A DNA stretch of 19,444 nucleotides from Halieaceae bacterium UBA3479 (GTDB lineage: Bacteria; Pseudomonadota; Gammaproteobacteria; Pseudomonadales; Halieaceae), in the NCBI GenBank assembly GCA_002377985.1, contig DFQW01000149.1, positions 1-19,444 of the forward strand. The letters are read 5' to 3'. The notes under the pieces were generated by a model that was not told the DNA's origin, searched no databases, and saw only the letters and a program-made list of their open reading frames with translations. The position numbers were made by a program, and so were the translations under genes. Position 1 is the stretch's first letter. Each line of letters begins with the position of its first letter. Of the stretch, positions 7,462 to 16,101 are shown piece after piece.

Positions 7462-8363
7462 CAGCCCGGAACCTCGCCAGATGGAATGAAGGGATTCAAA
7501 ATGTTGTCATGGGCACGGCGCAACTGCCGGCAGCGCATAAAGTATTGCTCCATTCCCTCACCATCACCGGCATCAATCAGCTCGCGCAACCGACTGTGCT
7601 CCACTGCTAACGCATCCATCGCATCCAGCAAGGCCTCGCGATTGGTCAGAGCAATGTCTCGCCACATCACCGGATCAGACGCCGCAATACGGGTCATATC
7701 GCGCAGTGCACCGCCACCGTGCTTCATCGGTAGCAAATCATGATCATCCAACATGGCGGTCAGGGCGTAGGCCAGCATATGGGGCGCGTGGCTGCTGGCC
7801 GCCAAAGCAGCGTCATGATCGGCCACCGACATATGCGTAATTCTCGCACCGGCAGCCACCCACATTTCCTCGACCGCCAGCAGCGCGCGTTCATCGGAAT
7901 CCGGCAGGGGGGTTAGGATCACCTCTCGACCCTGAAACAAGTCTGCCTTTGCTGCCTCTACGCCGCTGTGCTCACTCCCCGCTATGGGATGACCCGGAAT
8001 AAATCGAGGGTAGGTTCGCTTAACACTATCTACGATAAACCCCTTGATGCTGGCCATATCGGTGACGATAGGCGAACCACAATGGGCCGCACGATCAATG
8101 ACCTCTGTCAGTAGCTGCGCGGTCGCCTTGGGTGGGGCGCCAATCACTACAATATCGGCGGCGTCGAGGACCTCATCAAGGTCCAAAGAAAAGTGATCGA
8201 TGAGACCCAGTGCGAGACCCTTCTCAAGGGAAGGCACTCTGGGTCCCCAGCCTAATCGCTGTCCTCGCCATCCCGCAGTTTTGAGCGCGCCAGCCAGTGA
8301 GCCGGAGATCAACCCCAGCCCAAGGAACGCAACGGTGCACTCATCAATCGGTGAAGACTTCAA
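7461..8363 (-). CDS. tyrA: Prephenate/arogenate dehydrogenase (TyrA)
   Basis: TyrA oxidatively decarboxylates prephenate (and in some bacteria arogenate) on the way to tyrosine. The 300-residue product has the nucleotide-binding loop GLGLISGSL at residues 15-23, TDMASIKG near 101-108, GHPIAGSE at 124-131 with the His that acts in catalysis in this family, and SSHAPHMLAYAL near 190. There is no chorismate mutase domain and no C-terminal ACT domain, so this is the simple TyrA catalytic form. Prephenate versus arogenate preference cannot be read from the sequence. It overlaps pheA by 4 nt and aroA by 1 nt. No histidinol-phosphate aminotransferase gene lies between pheA and tyrA, unlike in Pseudomonas. 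Confidence 0.94.
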   Translation of the reverse strand: MKSSPIDECTVAFLGLGLISGSLAGALKTAGWRGQRLGWGPRVPSLEKGLALGLIDHFSLDLDEVLDAADIVVIGAPPKATAQLLTEVIDRAAHCGSPIVTDMASIKGFIVDSVKRTYPRFIPGHPIAGSEHSGVEAAKADLFQGREVILTPLPDSDERALLAVEEMWVAAGARITHMSVADHDAALAASSHAPHMLAYALTAMLDDHDLLPMKHGGGALRDMTRIAASDPVMWRDIALTNREALLDAMDALAVEHSRLRELIDAGDGEGMEQYFMRCRQLRRAHDNILNPFIPSGEVPG

Positions 8364-9475
8364 ATCGGCGCCCGGGGGTAGGAACCCAGTTTTTTCAGCA
8401 TGATTGAGTGCTCTTCTATCTCGGCGATCACTTCGGCCATTACGGGATCACCGAGGTGCCCTTCGCACTCAATATAAAAAACGTAAGTCCATTTTTCTGT
8501 TTTTGAAGGGCGGGAATCGATGCGCGTCAGGCTGACGCCTTTTTCCTCAAAGGGCCGCAACAGCCCAAGCAAAGCCCCGGGACGATTCCGCGCCGATACG
8601 AGTAAGGACGTTTTGTCATAACCGCTGGGCGGCACGCTCTCTCTGCCCAAAACCAGAAATCGCGTCGTGTTGCTACTGCTATCCTGAATAGCGTGCGCAA
8701 GTGGTATCAGATTGTACTGTTTCAACGCCAAGTCGCCCGCAATTGCCGCCACCCCAGACTCAGCGCCGGCTCGGCGAGCGGCCTCTCCATTGCTGGCCAC
8801 GGCCTCTCTCGACACTTCTGGCAAGTGGCTGTCGAGCCATTGTCGACACTGGCCCAGCGCTTGCTCATGTCCGATGACAAGCCGCACATCGTCAAGTGCG
8901 AGAGGGGCGACCGAGTCAGCACCCCCGACCAACAAGTGGTGAACGACCGGCAGTTCAATCTCGCCGGTAATCTGCAGCGGCGATTCCAGAAAACAGTCAA
9001 GCGTCTGTCCAACCATGCCCTCGGTCGAGTTTTCGACAGGCACGACACCGTAATCACACAGGCGCGCTTCGACATGACGAAAAACCTTTTGGATACTCGC
9101 CTGACCTTGGGGCACAGCCGACTGGCCAAAATGTTTCATCGCAGCCGCCTGGGAGTAGGTACCCTCCGGCCCCAGGAACGCCACCGACAGCGGTTGCTCC
9201 AGCGCCAAACACCCGGACATCAGTTCTCTGAATATCGCCGCCACCTGATCCCCGGCCAAGGGACCCGGATTGCGTTCTTGAATTGCCCTCAGCACTTGCG
9301 CCTCACGTTCGGGGCGGTAAAAAACCGGCGCTACTTCCTGTGACTGAGATGCCTTGAGCTTAACCTCCGCCACCTGCTGTGCGCATTTGGCCCGCTCACT
9401 GATGAGCTCCAGAAGCCGTGAGTCAATCTCGTCAATGCGTTGTCTGATTTGGCTAAGTTGCTGATCAGCATCCAT
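8360..9475 (-). CDS. pheA: Bifunctional chorismate mutase / prephenate dehydratase (P-protein)
   Basis: PheA turns chorismate into prephenate and then phenylpyruvate for phenylalanine synthesis. The 371-residue product has an AroQ chorismate mutase domain (about residues 1-92) and a prephenate dehydratase domain starting at LSVAFLGPEGTYSQAA (96-111). The catalytic Thr-Arg-Phe sits at 271-273 (NTTRFLVLG). A C-terminal ACT domain (about 288-365) has RPGALL at 298-303 and DSRP at 320-323, the phenylalanine-binding motifs (usually GAL and ESRP), so feedback inhibition by Phe is likely. A 23-nt gap with AGG-containing ribosome-binding sequence separates it from serC, and it overlaps tyrA by 4 nt. 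Confidence 0.97.
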   Translation of the reverse strand: MDADQQLSQIRQRIDEIDSRLLELISERAKCAQQVAEVKLKASQSQEVAPVFYRPEREAQVLRAIQERNPGPLAGDQVAAIFRELMSGCLALEQPLSVAFLGPEGTYSQAAAMKHFGQSAVPQGQASIQKVFRHVEARLCDYGVVPVENSTEGMVGQTLDCFLESPLQITGEIELPVVHHLLVGGADSVAPLALDDVRLVIGHEQALGQCRQWLDSHLPEVSREAVASNGEAARRAGAESGVAAIAGDLALKQYNLIPLAHAIQDSSSNTTRFLVLGRESVPPSGYDKTSLLVSARNRPGALLGLLRPFEEKGVSLTRIDSRPSKTEKWTYVFYIECEGHLGDPVMAEVIAEIEEHSIMLKKLGSYPRAPI

Positions 9476-9498
9476 GGGACCTGCCCTCGCTCGGTCGA

Positions 9499-10578
9499 TT
9501 AGCCGCAGCGTCGCTCAAAATCCTTCATAAAGTCACACAAGGCCTCAACTGAGGCTTGCTCCACGGCATTGTACAAGCTCGCGCGCATTCCGCCGACCGA
9601 TCGATGGCCCTTCAGGTTCAGGAGGTCTGCCGCCTCTGCGTCCTGCAAAAACTGCTCATCGAGGGTGGCGTCGGCGAGAGTAAAAGGCACATTCATCAAG
9701 GATCGGCTCTGGGGCTCAACCGGGTTGTGATAAAAGCTGCTCCCATCGATGAGGCCATAGAGTGTGGCCGCCTTCTGTTGGTTAATTTTGGCCATCTCAG
9801 CTAACCCGCCCAGCGACTCAAGCCATTCGAATACCAGCCCCGCGAGATAAATAGCAAAGGTCGGAGGGGTGTTGTACATCGAGTCATTGTCTGCAGCGAT
9901 CTGCCAGTCCAGCATGGCCGGCGTCCCCTCGCGGCTGCGGCCAAGAAGATCTCTTCGCACAATGACAAGACACAAGCCAGCGGGGCCAATATTCTTCTGC
10001 GCACCGGCATAGATGACACCAAACCGCTGAACGTCAATGGGCCTCGACAAGATAGTCGAGGACATATCGGCAACCAGCGGCACCGAGACTGCGGGAACAA
10101 AGCCGAACTCCAGGCCACCAATCGTTTCATTGGGGCAATAGTGAAGATATGCAGCGTCAGGATCTGTGTGCCAGTCTTCTTGCGGTGGCACGACAAAGTA
10201 ATTCTGCTCGGCGGAGCTTGCCGCTACATGGACATCCGCGAATCTCTGCCCTTCCTCCCATGCCTTCTTTGACCATTGTCCGGTAACGACCTGATCGACA
10301 CGTTGCCCTGGTGCACTCAAGTTAAGGGGCACGGCAGCAAACTGCGTTGACGCCCCCCCTTGCAAAAACAGCACCGCGTAATCGTCTGAAATATCAAGAA
10401 GTCGCCGTAGCGTAGCCTCTGCTCCCTCGGCAACGGCGATAAATTCGGCGCTACGGTGGCTGACCTCCATGACCGAGGAACCCATCCCCGCCCAATCCAG
10501 CAGTTCATCTCTCGCGCGATTCAGCACAGGCAAAGGCAGTGCGGCGGGTCCCGCACAAAAATTATGTCTGCGGCTCAC
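9499..10578 (-). CDS. serC: Phosphoserine aminotransferase
   Basis: SerC transaminates 3-phosphohydroxypyruvate to phosphoserine, and the equivalent intermediate of pyridoxal phosphate synthesis, using glutamate. The 359-residue product starts with the family signature [10 protein letters not shown]. It has GGAS for phosphate binding at 74-77, an Asp-Met-Ser-Ser segment at 171-174, and the PLP lysine Lys195 in [25 protein letters not shown] near the C-terminus is also typical. Its ATG overlaps the gyrA TGA by 4 nt, coupling it to gyrA translation. This arrangement matches the gyrA-serC-pheA order of Pseudomonas-type genomes. Confidence 0.97.
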   Translation of the reverse strand: MSRRHNFCAGPAALPLPVLNRARDELLDWAGMGSSVMEVSHRSAEFIAVAEGAEATLRRLLDISDDYAVLFLQGGASTQFAAVPLNLSAPGQRVDQVVTGQWSKKAWEEGQRFADVHVAASSAEQNYFVVPPQEDWHTDPDAAYLHYCPNETIGGLEFGFVPAVSVPLVADMSSTILSRPIDVQRFGVIYAGAQKNIGPAGLCLVIVRRDLLGRSREGTPAMLDWQIAADNDSMYNTPPTFAIYLAGLVFEWLESLGGLAEMAKINQQKAATLYGLIDGSSFYHNPVEPQSRSLMNVPFTLADATLDEQFLQDAEAADLLNLKGHRSVGGMRASLYNAVEQASVEALCDFMKDFERRCG

Positions 10579-13223
10579 TCCTCGGCGCCCTCTTCACCCT
10601 CAGCGTGGGCCTCTTCAGCCACGCTATTAGGGATCGATCGGGAATCATGGGCACTTACATCGGCAACGGCGCTCTTTTCAATATCGTCCTCGGCAATGCG
10701 GCTCACACTGACCAGCACTTCGCCATCTCGGGTGCGAATAACTCTGACTCCCTGCGTATTCCGACCCTGAACACTGACTTCTTCAACGCGGGTCCGAACG
10801 GCTGTTCCCTGATTGGAGATCAACATAATCTCATCTCCATCCCACACCTGCTCGGCACCGACAAGCGGACCATTGCGGGAGGACATTGTCATGCCGATGA
10901 CTCCTTTAGTGCCGCGTCCCTTGACCGGGAACTCCGAGGTCTCAGATCGCTTGCCATAGCCATTCTCGCTGACGGTCAAAATCTTGCTACCCGGTTGCGG
11001 CACCAGGAGTGATATCAAACTGTGCCCCTCCCCTAATCGAATGCCCCTGACGCCGCGCGCTGTTCGCCCCATCGCTCTCACCGCAGATTCAGGGAAGCGG
11101 ACTACCTTACCCTCGCTGGAAAACAGCATGATGTCCTGAGTGCCGTCGGTCACTGCTGTACCCACCAACACGTCGCCCTCATCCAATTCAATTGCCCGCA
11201 GCCCAACGCTACGCTGACGCGAAAAAAGACTCATATCGGTTTTTTTGACGGTACCGTTGCTGGTTGCCATGAAAATGTAGTGATCTGTCTCATAGCCCTC
11301 AATGGGCAGAATCGAGGTAATGCGCTCGCCGTCATCGAGGGGAAGCAGGTTCACCATTGGACGCCCGCGAGCGGTGCGGCTCGCCAGTGGAATATGGAAA
11401 ACCTTGAGCCAGTAAACTTTACCAAGATTGGAAAAACACAAGATCGTGGCATGAGTGCTCGCGATCAGCAGGTGCTCAATAAAGTCTTCATCCTTGACGG
11501 CAGTTGCTGTCTTTCCGGTGCCGCCTCGACGCTGCGCCTGATAATCGGTGAGTGACTGTGTTTTGGCATAGCCGCCGTGCGAGATGGTGACGACTCTGTC
11601 TTCCTCGGTGATGAGATCTTCGACCGTCAGATCATGCGCCGAATCCGATATCTGGGTCCTTCGCTCGTCCCCGAATTCCTCGACCAAGGCTTCAAGTTCT
11701 TCGCGAATCACCTGCTTCAGTCGATCGGGGTCACCGAGGATATCCAGATAGTCTGCGATCTCGGCGATCTTGTCGGCATATTCCTGCAGCAGCTTCTCAT
11801 GCTCGAGACCTGTGAGGCGATGCAGCCGGAGGTCGAGGATCGCTTGCGCCTGCGCCGGGGAAAGATGGTACTGCTCATCAAGTAACCCATACTGCTCGGG
11901 GAGTTCATCCGGGCGACAGGCATCGGCACCAGCACGCTCCAACATGGACATAACATCGCCCGGCGCCCACGGTCTCGCCATCAAGCTCTCTCGCGCGTCA
12001 GCCGCTGTAGGCGAAGACTTAATCAGCTCGATCACTGCATCGATGTTCGCAAGGGCGATCGCAAGCCCTTCCAGCACATGGCCTCGCTCGCGCGCCTTGC
12101 GCAGCAGATAGACGGTTCGGCGGGTGACGATCTCGCGGCGGTGCCGGACAAAGGCGTCGATCATTTGTTTGAGGTTGAGCACCTTGGGTTCGCCGTCAAC
12201 CAGCGCAACCATATTGATGCCCACAACAGACTGCAGCTGAGTCTGGGCATAGAGGTTGTTCAACACCACATCCCCGACTTCGCCGCGACGCAACTCAATC
12301 ACCACCCTGAGCCCGTCCTTATCGGACTCGTCACGCAACTCCGATATCCCTTCGAGCTTTTTCTCTTTAACCAGTTCGGCGATGCGCTCGATGAGGCGCG
12401 CCTTGTTCAACTGGTAAGGGATCTCGTGGATGATAATCGTATCCCTGCCCCGGGATTCATCGGTGATGACTTCTGCCTTGGCGCGCACGTATATTCGGCC
12501 GCGGCCGGTGCGGTAAGCCTGCACAATGCCGGCTCGCCCATTGATCTGAGCCCCCGTCGGAAAATCGGGGCCGGGGATATACTGCATGAGTTCGTCAATA
12601 GAAATGTCGGGGTTATGTAGCGTCGCGAGGCATCCCGCCACGACCTCACGGAGATTATGGGGTGGAATATTGGTGGCCATACCCACAGCAATACCCGACG
12701 AACCATTGACCAGCAAATTGGGCACGCGCGTGGGCAAAACGGCAGGTATCCGCTCCGTACCGTCATAGTTATCGACAAAGTCGACCGTCTCTTTATCGAG
12801 GTCGGCGAGCAGCGCATGTGCAATCTTCGACATGCGAATTTCCGTGTATCGCATTGCTGCAGCGGAATCCCCGTCAATCGAACCAAAATTACCCTGTCCG
12901 TCCACCAGCATGTAGCGCAAGGAAAAATCCTGGGCCATCCGAACGATGGTGTCGTAAACAGCAGAATCGCCGTGAGGGTGATACTTACCGATCACATCCC
13001 CCACGACACGGGCAGACTTTTTATAGGGCTTGTTCCAGTCGTTGCTGAGCTCGTTCATGGCAAACAGCACCCGGCGATGGACGGGCTTGAGGCCGTCGCG
13101 GACGTCCGGTAGCGCCCGACCCACGATCACGCTCATCGCGTAATCCATGTAGGACTGCTTTAGCTCATCTTCAATATTGACCGGGACGATTTCCCGGGCC
13201 ATTTCCTGGGGATTTTCTGCCAT
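10575..13223 (-). CDS. gyrA: DNA gyrase subunit A
   Basis: GyrA cuts and rejoins DNA in the GyrA2GyrB2 complex that introduces negative supercoils. The 882-residue product has the breakage-reunion domain with catalytic Tyr126 (AAMRYTE; E. coli Tyr122). The quinolone region [11 protein letters not shown] carries Ser87 and Asp91, the wild-type residues at E. coli 83 and 87. A C-terminal pinwheel contains a GyrA box reading QRRGGTG at 564-570, where E. coli has Lys in place of Thr. The last residues are acidic (EEGAEE). The annotated ATG gives MAENPQEM; Met8 (ATG at 13202) would also align with known N-termini. Neither has a good ribosome-binding site. It heads the supraoperon and overlaps serC by 4 nt. 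Confidence 0.98.
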   Translation of the reverse strand: MAENPQEMAREIVPVNIEDELKQSYMDYAMSVIVGRALPDVRDGLKPVHRRVLFAMNELSNDWNKPYKKSARVVGDVIGKYHPHGDSAVYDTIVRMAQDFSLRYMLVDGQGNFGSIDGDSAAAMRYTEIRMSKIAHALLADLDKETVDFVDNYDGTERIPAVLPTRVPNLLVNGSSGIAVGMATNIPPHNLREVVAGCLATLHNPDISIDELMQYIPGPDFPTGAQINGRAGIVQAYRTGRGRIYVRAKAEVITDESRGRDTIIIHEIPYQLNKARLIERIAELVKEKKLEGISELRDESDKDGLRVVIELRRGEVGDVVLNNLYAQTQLQSVVGINMVALVDGEPKVLNLKQMIDAFVRHRREIVTRRTVYLLRKARERGHVLEGLAIALANIDAVIELIKSSPTAADARESLMARPWAPGDVMSMLERAGADACRPDELPEQYGLLDEQYHLSPAQAQAILDLRLHRLTGLEHEKLLQEYADKIAEIADYLDILGDPDRLKQVIREELEALVEEFGDERRTQISDSAHDLTVEDLITEEDRVVTISHGGYAKTQSLTDYQAQRRGGTGKTATAVKDEDFIEHLLIASTHATILCFSNLGKVYWLKVFHIPLASRTARGRPMVNLLPLDDGERITSILPIEGYETDHYIFMATSNGTVKKTDMSLFSRQRSVGLRAIELDEGDVLVGTAVTDGTQDIMLFSSEGKVVRFPESAVRAMGRTARGVRGIRLGEGHSLISLLVPQPGSKILTVSENGYGKRSETSEFPVKGRGTKGVIGMTMSSRNGPLVGAEQVWDGDEIMLISNQGTAVRTRVEEVSVQGRNTQGVRVIRTRDGEVLVSVSRIAEDDIEKSAVADVSAHDSRSIPNSVAEEAHAEGEEGAEE

Positions 13224-13250
13224 GGAGGTTAGTAAACTCGGTGTACTGAC

Positions 13251-13268
13251 CGGGCGTTTTGTCGCCCG
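13251..13268. promoter_or_regulatory. Perfect inverted repeat in the gyrA leader
   Basis: CGGGCG and CGCCCG are separated by TTTTGT, making a perfect 6-bp stem 28 nt upstream of the gyrA ATG within the divergent gyrA/mtaD region. No T-run follows on either strand, so it is not a standard terminator. It could be an operator or a leader hairpin affecting gyrA translation. The role is unknown. Confidence 0.4.
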
Positions 13269-13357
13269 ATTTCACAGGCTCAAAGTGTAACAAACAACCC
13301 CCCAACGAGCGAGCTTTTAACCGGTTTTATGAGGCAACGCCGACATCCCCAGCACGC

Positions 13358-13381
13358 TATACTGCGAGCCGCAATCAGGAG
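13358..13381 (+). promoter_or_regulatory. Candidate -10 box and ribosome-binding site of mtaD
   Basis: TATACT at 13358-13363 matches the -10 consensus at 5 of 6 positions. I see no acceptable -35 at 16-18 nt upstream, so an activator may be needed or the match may be accidental. AGGAG at 13377-13381, 5 nt before the ATG, is a strong ribosome-binding site and fixes the mtaD start. The rest of 13224-13386 shows no clear gyrA promoter. Confidence 0.4.
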
Positions 13382-13386
13382 TTCCG

Positions 13387-14718
13387 ATGGCCCAGTTTGA
13401 TACGATTTTGCACCCCGATTTTGTTGTCCCCATGGTGCCGCATCGGCAGGTATTACAGGGGATTAGCGTCGCATTGAGCGGCGGGCGAATCGCTGCACTA
13501 CTCAAAGAATCCGAAGCGCGCGCCGAAATCGCATCGGAGCACATAGAGCTCCCCGGCTGCGCGCTCATGCCCGGATTGATCAACCTTCACTGCCACTCGG
13601 CGATGGCCTTGCTGAGAGGCTATGCCGATGACCTGCCGCTAATGACATGGCTACAGCGCTATATTTGGCCGACCGAACAACGATTTATCAGTCCGGAATT
13701 TGTCCGCGACGGCTCGGACCTGGCTATCGCTGACCTGCTACTGGGTGGCACGACCACGCTGGTCGATAACTACTTTTTTCCCGAAATGACCGCCGAGGCA
13801 GCCGATGCGGCCGGTATACGCGCGCTACTGGCCTTTCCCGTGATCGATGTTGCAACCGCTTGGGCACGCGATGCCAATGAATGCATCAACCGTGGCCTCG
13901 CTCTGCGTGACCGATATCGCAATCATGACCGCATTACGATTGGCTTTGGCCCCCACTCCACCTACATGGTCAGTGAGCAGATACTCTCGAGGATTGCGGT
14001 GCTTTCTGAAGAACTGGATGCGCCGATTCAAATCCACCTGCACGAGACCCGGGAAGAAGTACTCGGCGTTGTTGAGCGCACAGGCTTGCGCCCGATCGAC
14101 TTGTTGGAGCAACTCGGAGTACTCGGACCACGAACCCAGTGTGTACATATGACCGCACTGGGCGATCAGGATATTGAACGCGTCGCCAAACATGGCGCTC
14201 ACGTAATCCACTGCCCGCGGTCTAATCTCAAACTTGGCGCAGGAATTTGCCCGGTGCAGAAGCTTTTGGATCAGGGCGTCAATGTGGCGCTGGGGACCGA
14301 TGGCGCGGCCAGCAACAATCGGTTGAGCATGTTGGGCGAATTACAAATCGCGTCGCTGATTGGTAAAACCCGCCACGAGGATCCGAAAGCGGTCAGCGCC
14401 TGGACCAGCCTGGAGATGGCCACCCTAAATGGCGCCAAAGCCCTTGGCTGTGAGGACCAACTGGGTAGCATCGAAGTCGGCAAGGCCGCCGATCTGATTG
14501 CCATTGATGTCTCGGGTGTGCAGCACTCGCCCCGCCATGATTTGGCTTCAACGCTGGTTTATTCGACCAATGGCGGTGAAGTCTGCTGGAGCTGGGTTGC
14601 GGGTCAGACACTGGTCCGCGATGGCAAATTACAAACACTGGACACAACTGATCTCGCCCATCGGGCGACCCGCTGGTCCGAGCAACTTGATACCTTCAGA
14701 GAGACTTTGGAACCCTGA
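13387..14718 (+). CDS. mtaD: 5-methylthioadenosine / S-adenosylhomocysteine deaminase (TRZ/ATZ amidohydrolase family)
   Basis: Enzymes of this group deaminate the nucleoside by-products of SAM use, methylthioadenosine and S-adenosylhomocysteine, to inosine forms. The 443-residue product is a metal-dependent amidohydrolase. It has the HxH metal pair at 68-70 (NLHCHSAM), further histidines in IHLHETREE (217/219) and at 254, and the metal Asp305 in ALGTDGAASNN. The best family match is by neighbourhood: the gene between gyrA and ubiG in Pseudomonas aeruginosa is an MTA deaminase. Related chlorohydrolases, guanine and cytosine deaminases share these residues, so substrate remains an inference. 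The methylthioribose-1-phosphate isomerase gene that accompanies it in Pseudomonas is absent. ubiG follows after 4 nt. Confidence 0.87.
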   Translation: MAQFDTILHPDFVVPMVPHRQVLQGISVALSGGRIAALLKESEARAEIASEHIELPGCALMPGLINLHCHSAMALLRGYADDLPLMTWLQRYIWPTEQRFISPEFVRDGSDLAIADLLLGGTTTLVDNYFFPEMTAEAADAAGIRALLAFPVIDVATAWARDANECINRGLALRDRYRNHDRITIGFGPHSTYMVSEQILSRIAVLSEELDAPIQIHLHETREEVLGVVERTGLRPIDLLEQLGVLGPRTQCVHMTALGDQDIERVAKHGAHVIHCPRSNLKLGAGICPVQKLLDQGVNVALGTDGAASNNRLSMLGELQIASLIGKTRHEDPKAVSAWTSLEMATLNGAKALGCEDQLGSIEVGKAADLIAIDVSGVQHSPRHDLASTLVYSTNGGEVCWSWVAGQTLVRDGKLQTLDTTDLAHRATRWSEQLDTFRETLEP

Positions 14719-14722
14719 CAAG

Positions 14723-15430
14723 ATGACTTTTCATGACAATGTCGATCCCGACGAAATCGCCAAGTTCGAGAAACTCGCCTCGCGCTGGTGGGATCCCAAC
14801 AGCGAGTTCAAGCCGCTTCACGACATCAACCCGTTGCGCGCGGACTGGATCGATGATTTAGCCGATGTCAGGGGTAAGTCAGTGCTGGATGTTGGCTGCG
14901 GTGGCGGCTTGTTGTGCGAAGCTCTGGTGCACCGAGGCGCTCGCGTGACGGGCATCGACATGGGAGAGGCGCCGTTGTCGGTGGCGCGTCTGCATCAACT
15001 GGAAAGCGGCGCGGAAGTCAGTTACGAACGCAGTACCGCTGAAGCTTTTGCCGAACAACACGCGGGCGAATTTGATGTCGTCACCTGCCTAGAGATGCTG
15101 GAACACGTGCCCGACCCCGCCACCGTCGTGGGCGCCTGCGCAACGTTGTGCCGCCCCGGCGGCGATCTCTTTTTTTCAACCATCAACCGCAACCCCAAGG
15201 CGTTTCTATTTGCTATTGTCGGCGCGGAATATGTTCTCAATTTGCTCCCTCGCGGGACGCACGAATACGCCAAGCTAATCAAACCCTCTGAATTGGCGCG
15301 CTGGATTCGTGATGCCGGACTGGAAATGCTTGAAATGACGGGGATGACCTATAACCCGATCAGCAAGCAGTACCGCCTCCGGGCAGATGATGTCTCCGTT
15401 AATTATTTGATGAGAGCGCGAAAGCGGTGA
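14723..15430 (+). CDS. ubiG: Ubiquinone biosynthesis O-methyltransferase
   Basis: UbiG carries out the two SAM-dependent O-methylations of ubiquinone synthesis. The 235-residue product begins with the family motif VDPDEIAKFEKLASRWWDP and has SAM motif I VLDVGCGGG at residues 54-62. FDVVTCLEMLEHVPDP and FFSTINRNPKAF are both close to known UbiG proteins. An open frame extends upstream into mtaD, but the ATG at 14723 gives the normal length and N-terminus. Its ribosome-binding site is weak, so reading is probably coupled to mtaD, which ends 4 nt before. The methyltransfer product SAH is a possible substrate of MtaD. The TGA overlaps the next gene's GTG by 4 nt. Confidence 0.96.
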   Translation: MTFHDNVDPDEIAKFEKLASRWWDPNSEFKPLHDINPLRADWIDDLADVRGKSVLDVGCGGGLLCEALVHRGARVTGIDMGEAPLSVARLHQLESGAEVSYERSTAEAFAEQHAGEFDVVTCLEMLEHVPDPATVVGACATLCRPGGDLFFSTINRNPKAFLFAIVGAEYVLNLLPRGTHEYAKLIKPSELARWIRDAGLEMLEMTGMTYNPISKQYRLRADDVSVNYLMRARKR

Positions 15431-16101
15431 CGCTGGCGCGTCCGCGGGCGGTGCTGTTTGATCTGGATGGCACGCTGATCGATACCGCGCCGGAGTTCAT
15501 TCATATCGCCGCTCAATTACGGCGCGAAGCCGACTTGCCCGAAGCAGATGCAAAAACTATTTGGCATAGCGTTTCTGATGGGGCAATTGGCATGGTGCAG
15601 GCCGCGCTGGAGATTTCAGCATCAGACCCCGCGCTGGAGTTTTGGCGACAACGTTTTCTAGATCACTATGAATCAGGACTGGGTGCGCATAGCCACCCCT
15701 ATCCCGGCATGCGAGAGCTTGTGTCTTCGCTGAGTTGTCACGGTATACCTTGGGGGGTTATCACCAATAAACTGAGCCGCTTCGCGCAGCCTTTAATGAC
15801 GCTGATGGCTTTTACGCCTGAAGCAGAGGTGATCCTGACTCCTGACGATGTCATCCGGCCAAAGCCCGACCCCGAGTCGCTACTGCTGGCCTGTAAAAAG
15901 TTGCAGTGCCCTGCCTCTCAGACCATTTTTGTCGGAGACCACCGACGCGATGTCGAGGCAGGGATAGCCGCCGGATGTCAAACTATCGCGGCGGGTTACG
16001 GCTATCTTGCCAAAGGCGAATCAGCCGAGGATTGGGGGGCCGATGCAGTCGTGGCATCGAGTCAAGAACTGCGCGCTGTGATTGAGGAGCTACTGGCGTG
16101 A
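15427..16101 (+). CDS. mupP: N-acetylmuramic acid 6-phosphate phosphatase MupP (HAD family; often labelled phosphoglycolate phosphatase)
   Basis: This 224-residue HAD-superfamily phosphatase has Asp12 and Asp14 in FDLDGTLIDT, Thr113-Asn-Lys115 as motif II, Lys146 in RPKPDPES, and GDHRRDVEAG with Asp171 and Asp175. Sequence alone would allow phosphoglycolate phosphatase. The position directly between ubiG and a YciK-type dehydrogenase is that of mupP in Pseudomonas, where MupP dephosphorylates MurNAc-6-phosphate so that AmgK and MurU can recycle it to UDP-MurNAc. That route is linked to intrinsic fosfomycin resistance in Pseudomonas. AmgK and MurU are not in this window. The start is GTG, overlapping the ubiG TGA (GTGA), and the stop overlaps the GTG of the next gene in the same way. 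Confidence 0.85.
   Translation: MTLARPRAVLFDLDGTLIDTAPEFIHIAAQLRREADLPEADAKTIWHSVSDGAIGMVQAALEISASDPALEFWRQRFLDHYESGLGAHSHPYPGMRELVSSLSCHGIPWGVITNKLSRFAQPLMTLMAFTPEAEVILTPDDVIRPKPDPESLLLACKKLQCPASQTIFVGDHRRDVEAGIAAGCQTIAAGYGYLAKGESAEDWGADAVVASSQELRAVIEELLA

Noticed and set aside
12936..12968. Quinolone-resistance changes in gyrA
   Set aside because: Ser87 and Asp91 (E. coli 83 and 87) are the normal residues, so there is no sign of resistance mutations.
13222..13290. A short plus-strand frame beginning ATGGAGG opposite the gyrA start and ending before mtaD
   Set aside because: Only about 22 codons, no ribosome-binding site or recognisable content; more easily explained by chance.
13825..14211. 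A minus-strand open frame of 128 codons inside mtaD
   Set aside because: It lies opposite the conserved amidohydrolase core and has no recognisable motif; a shadow frame.
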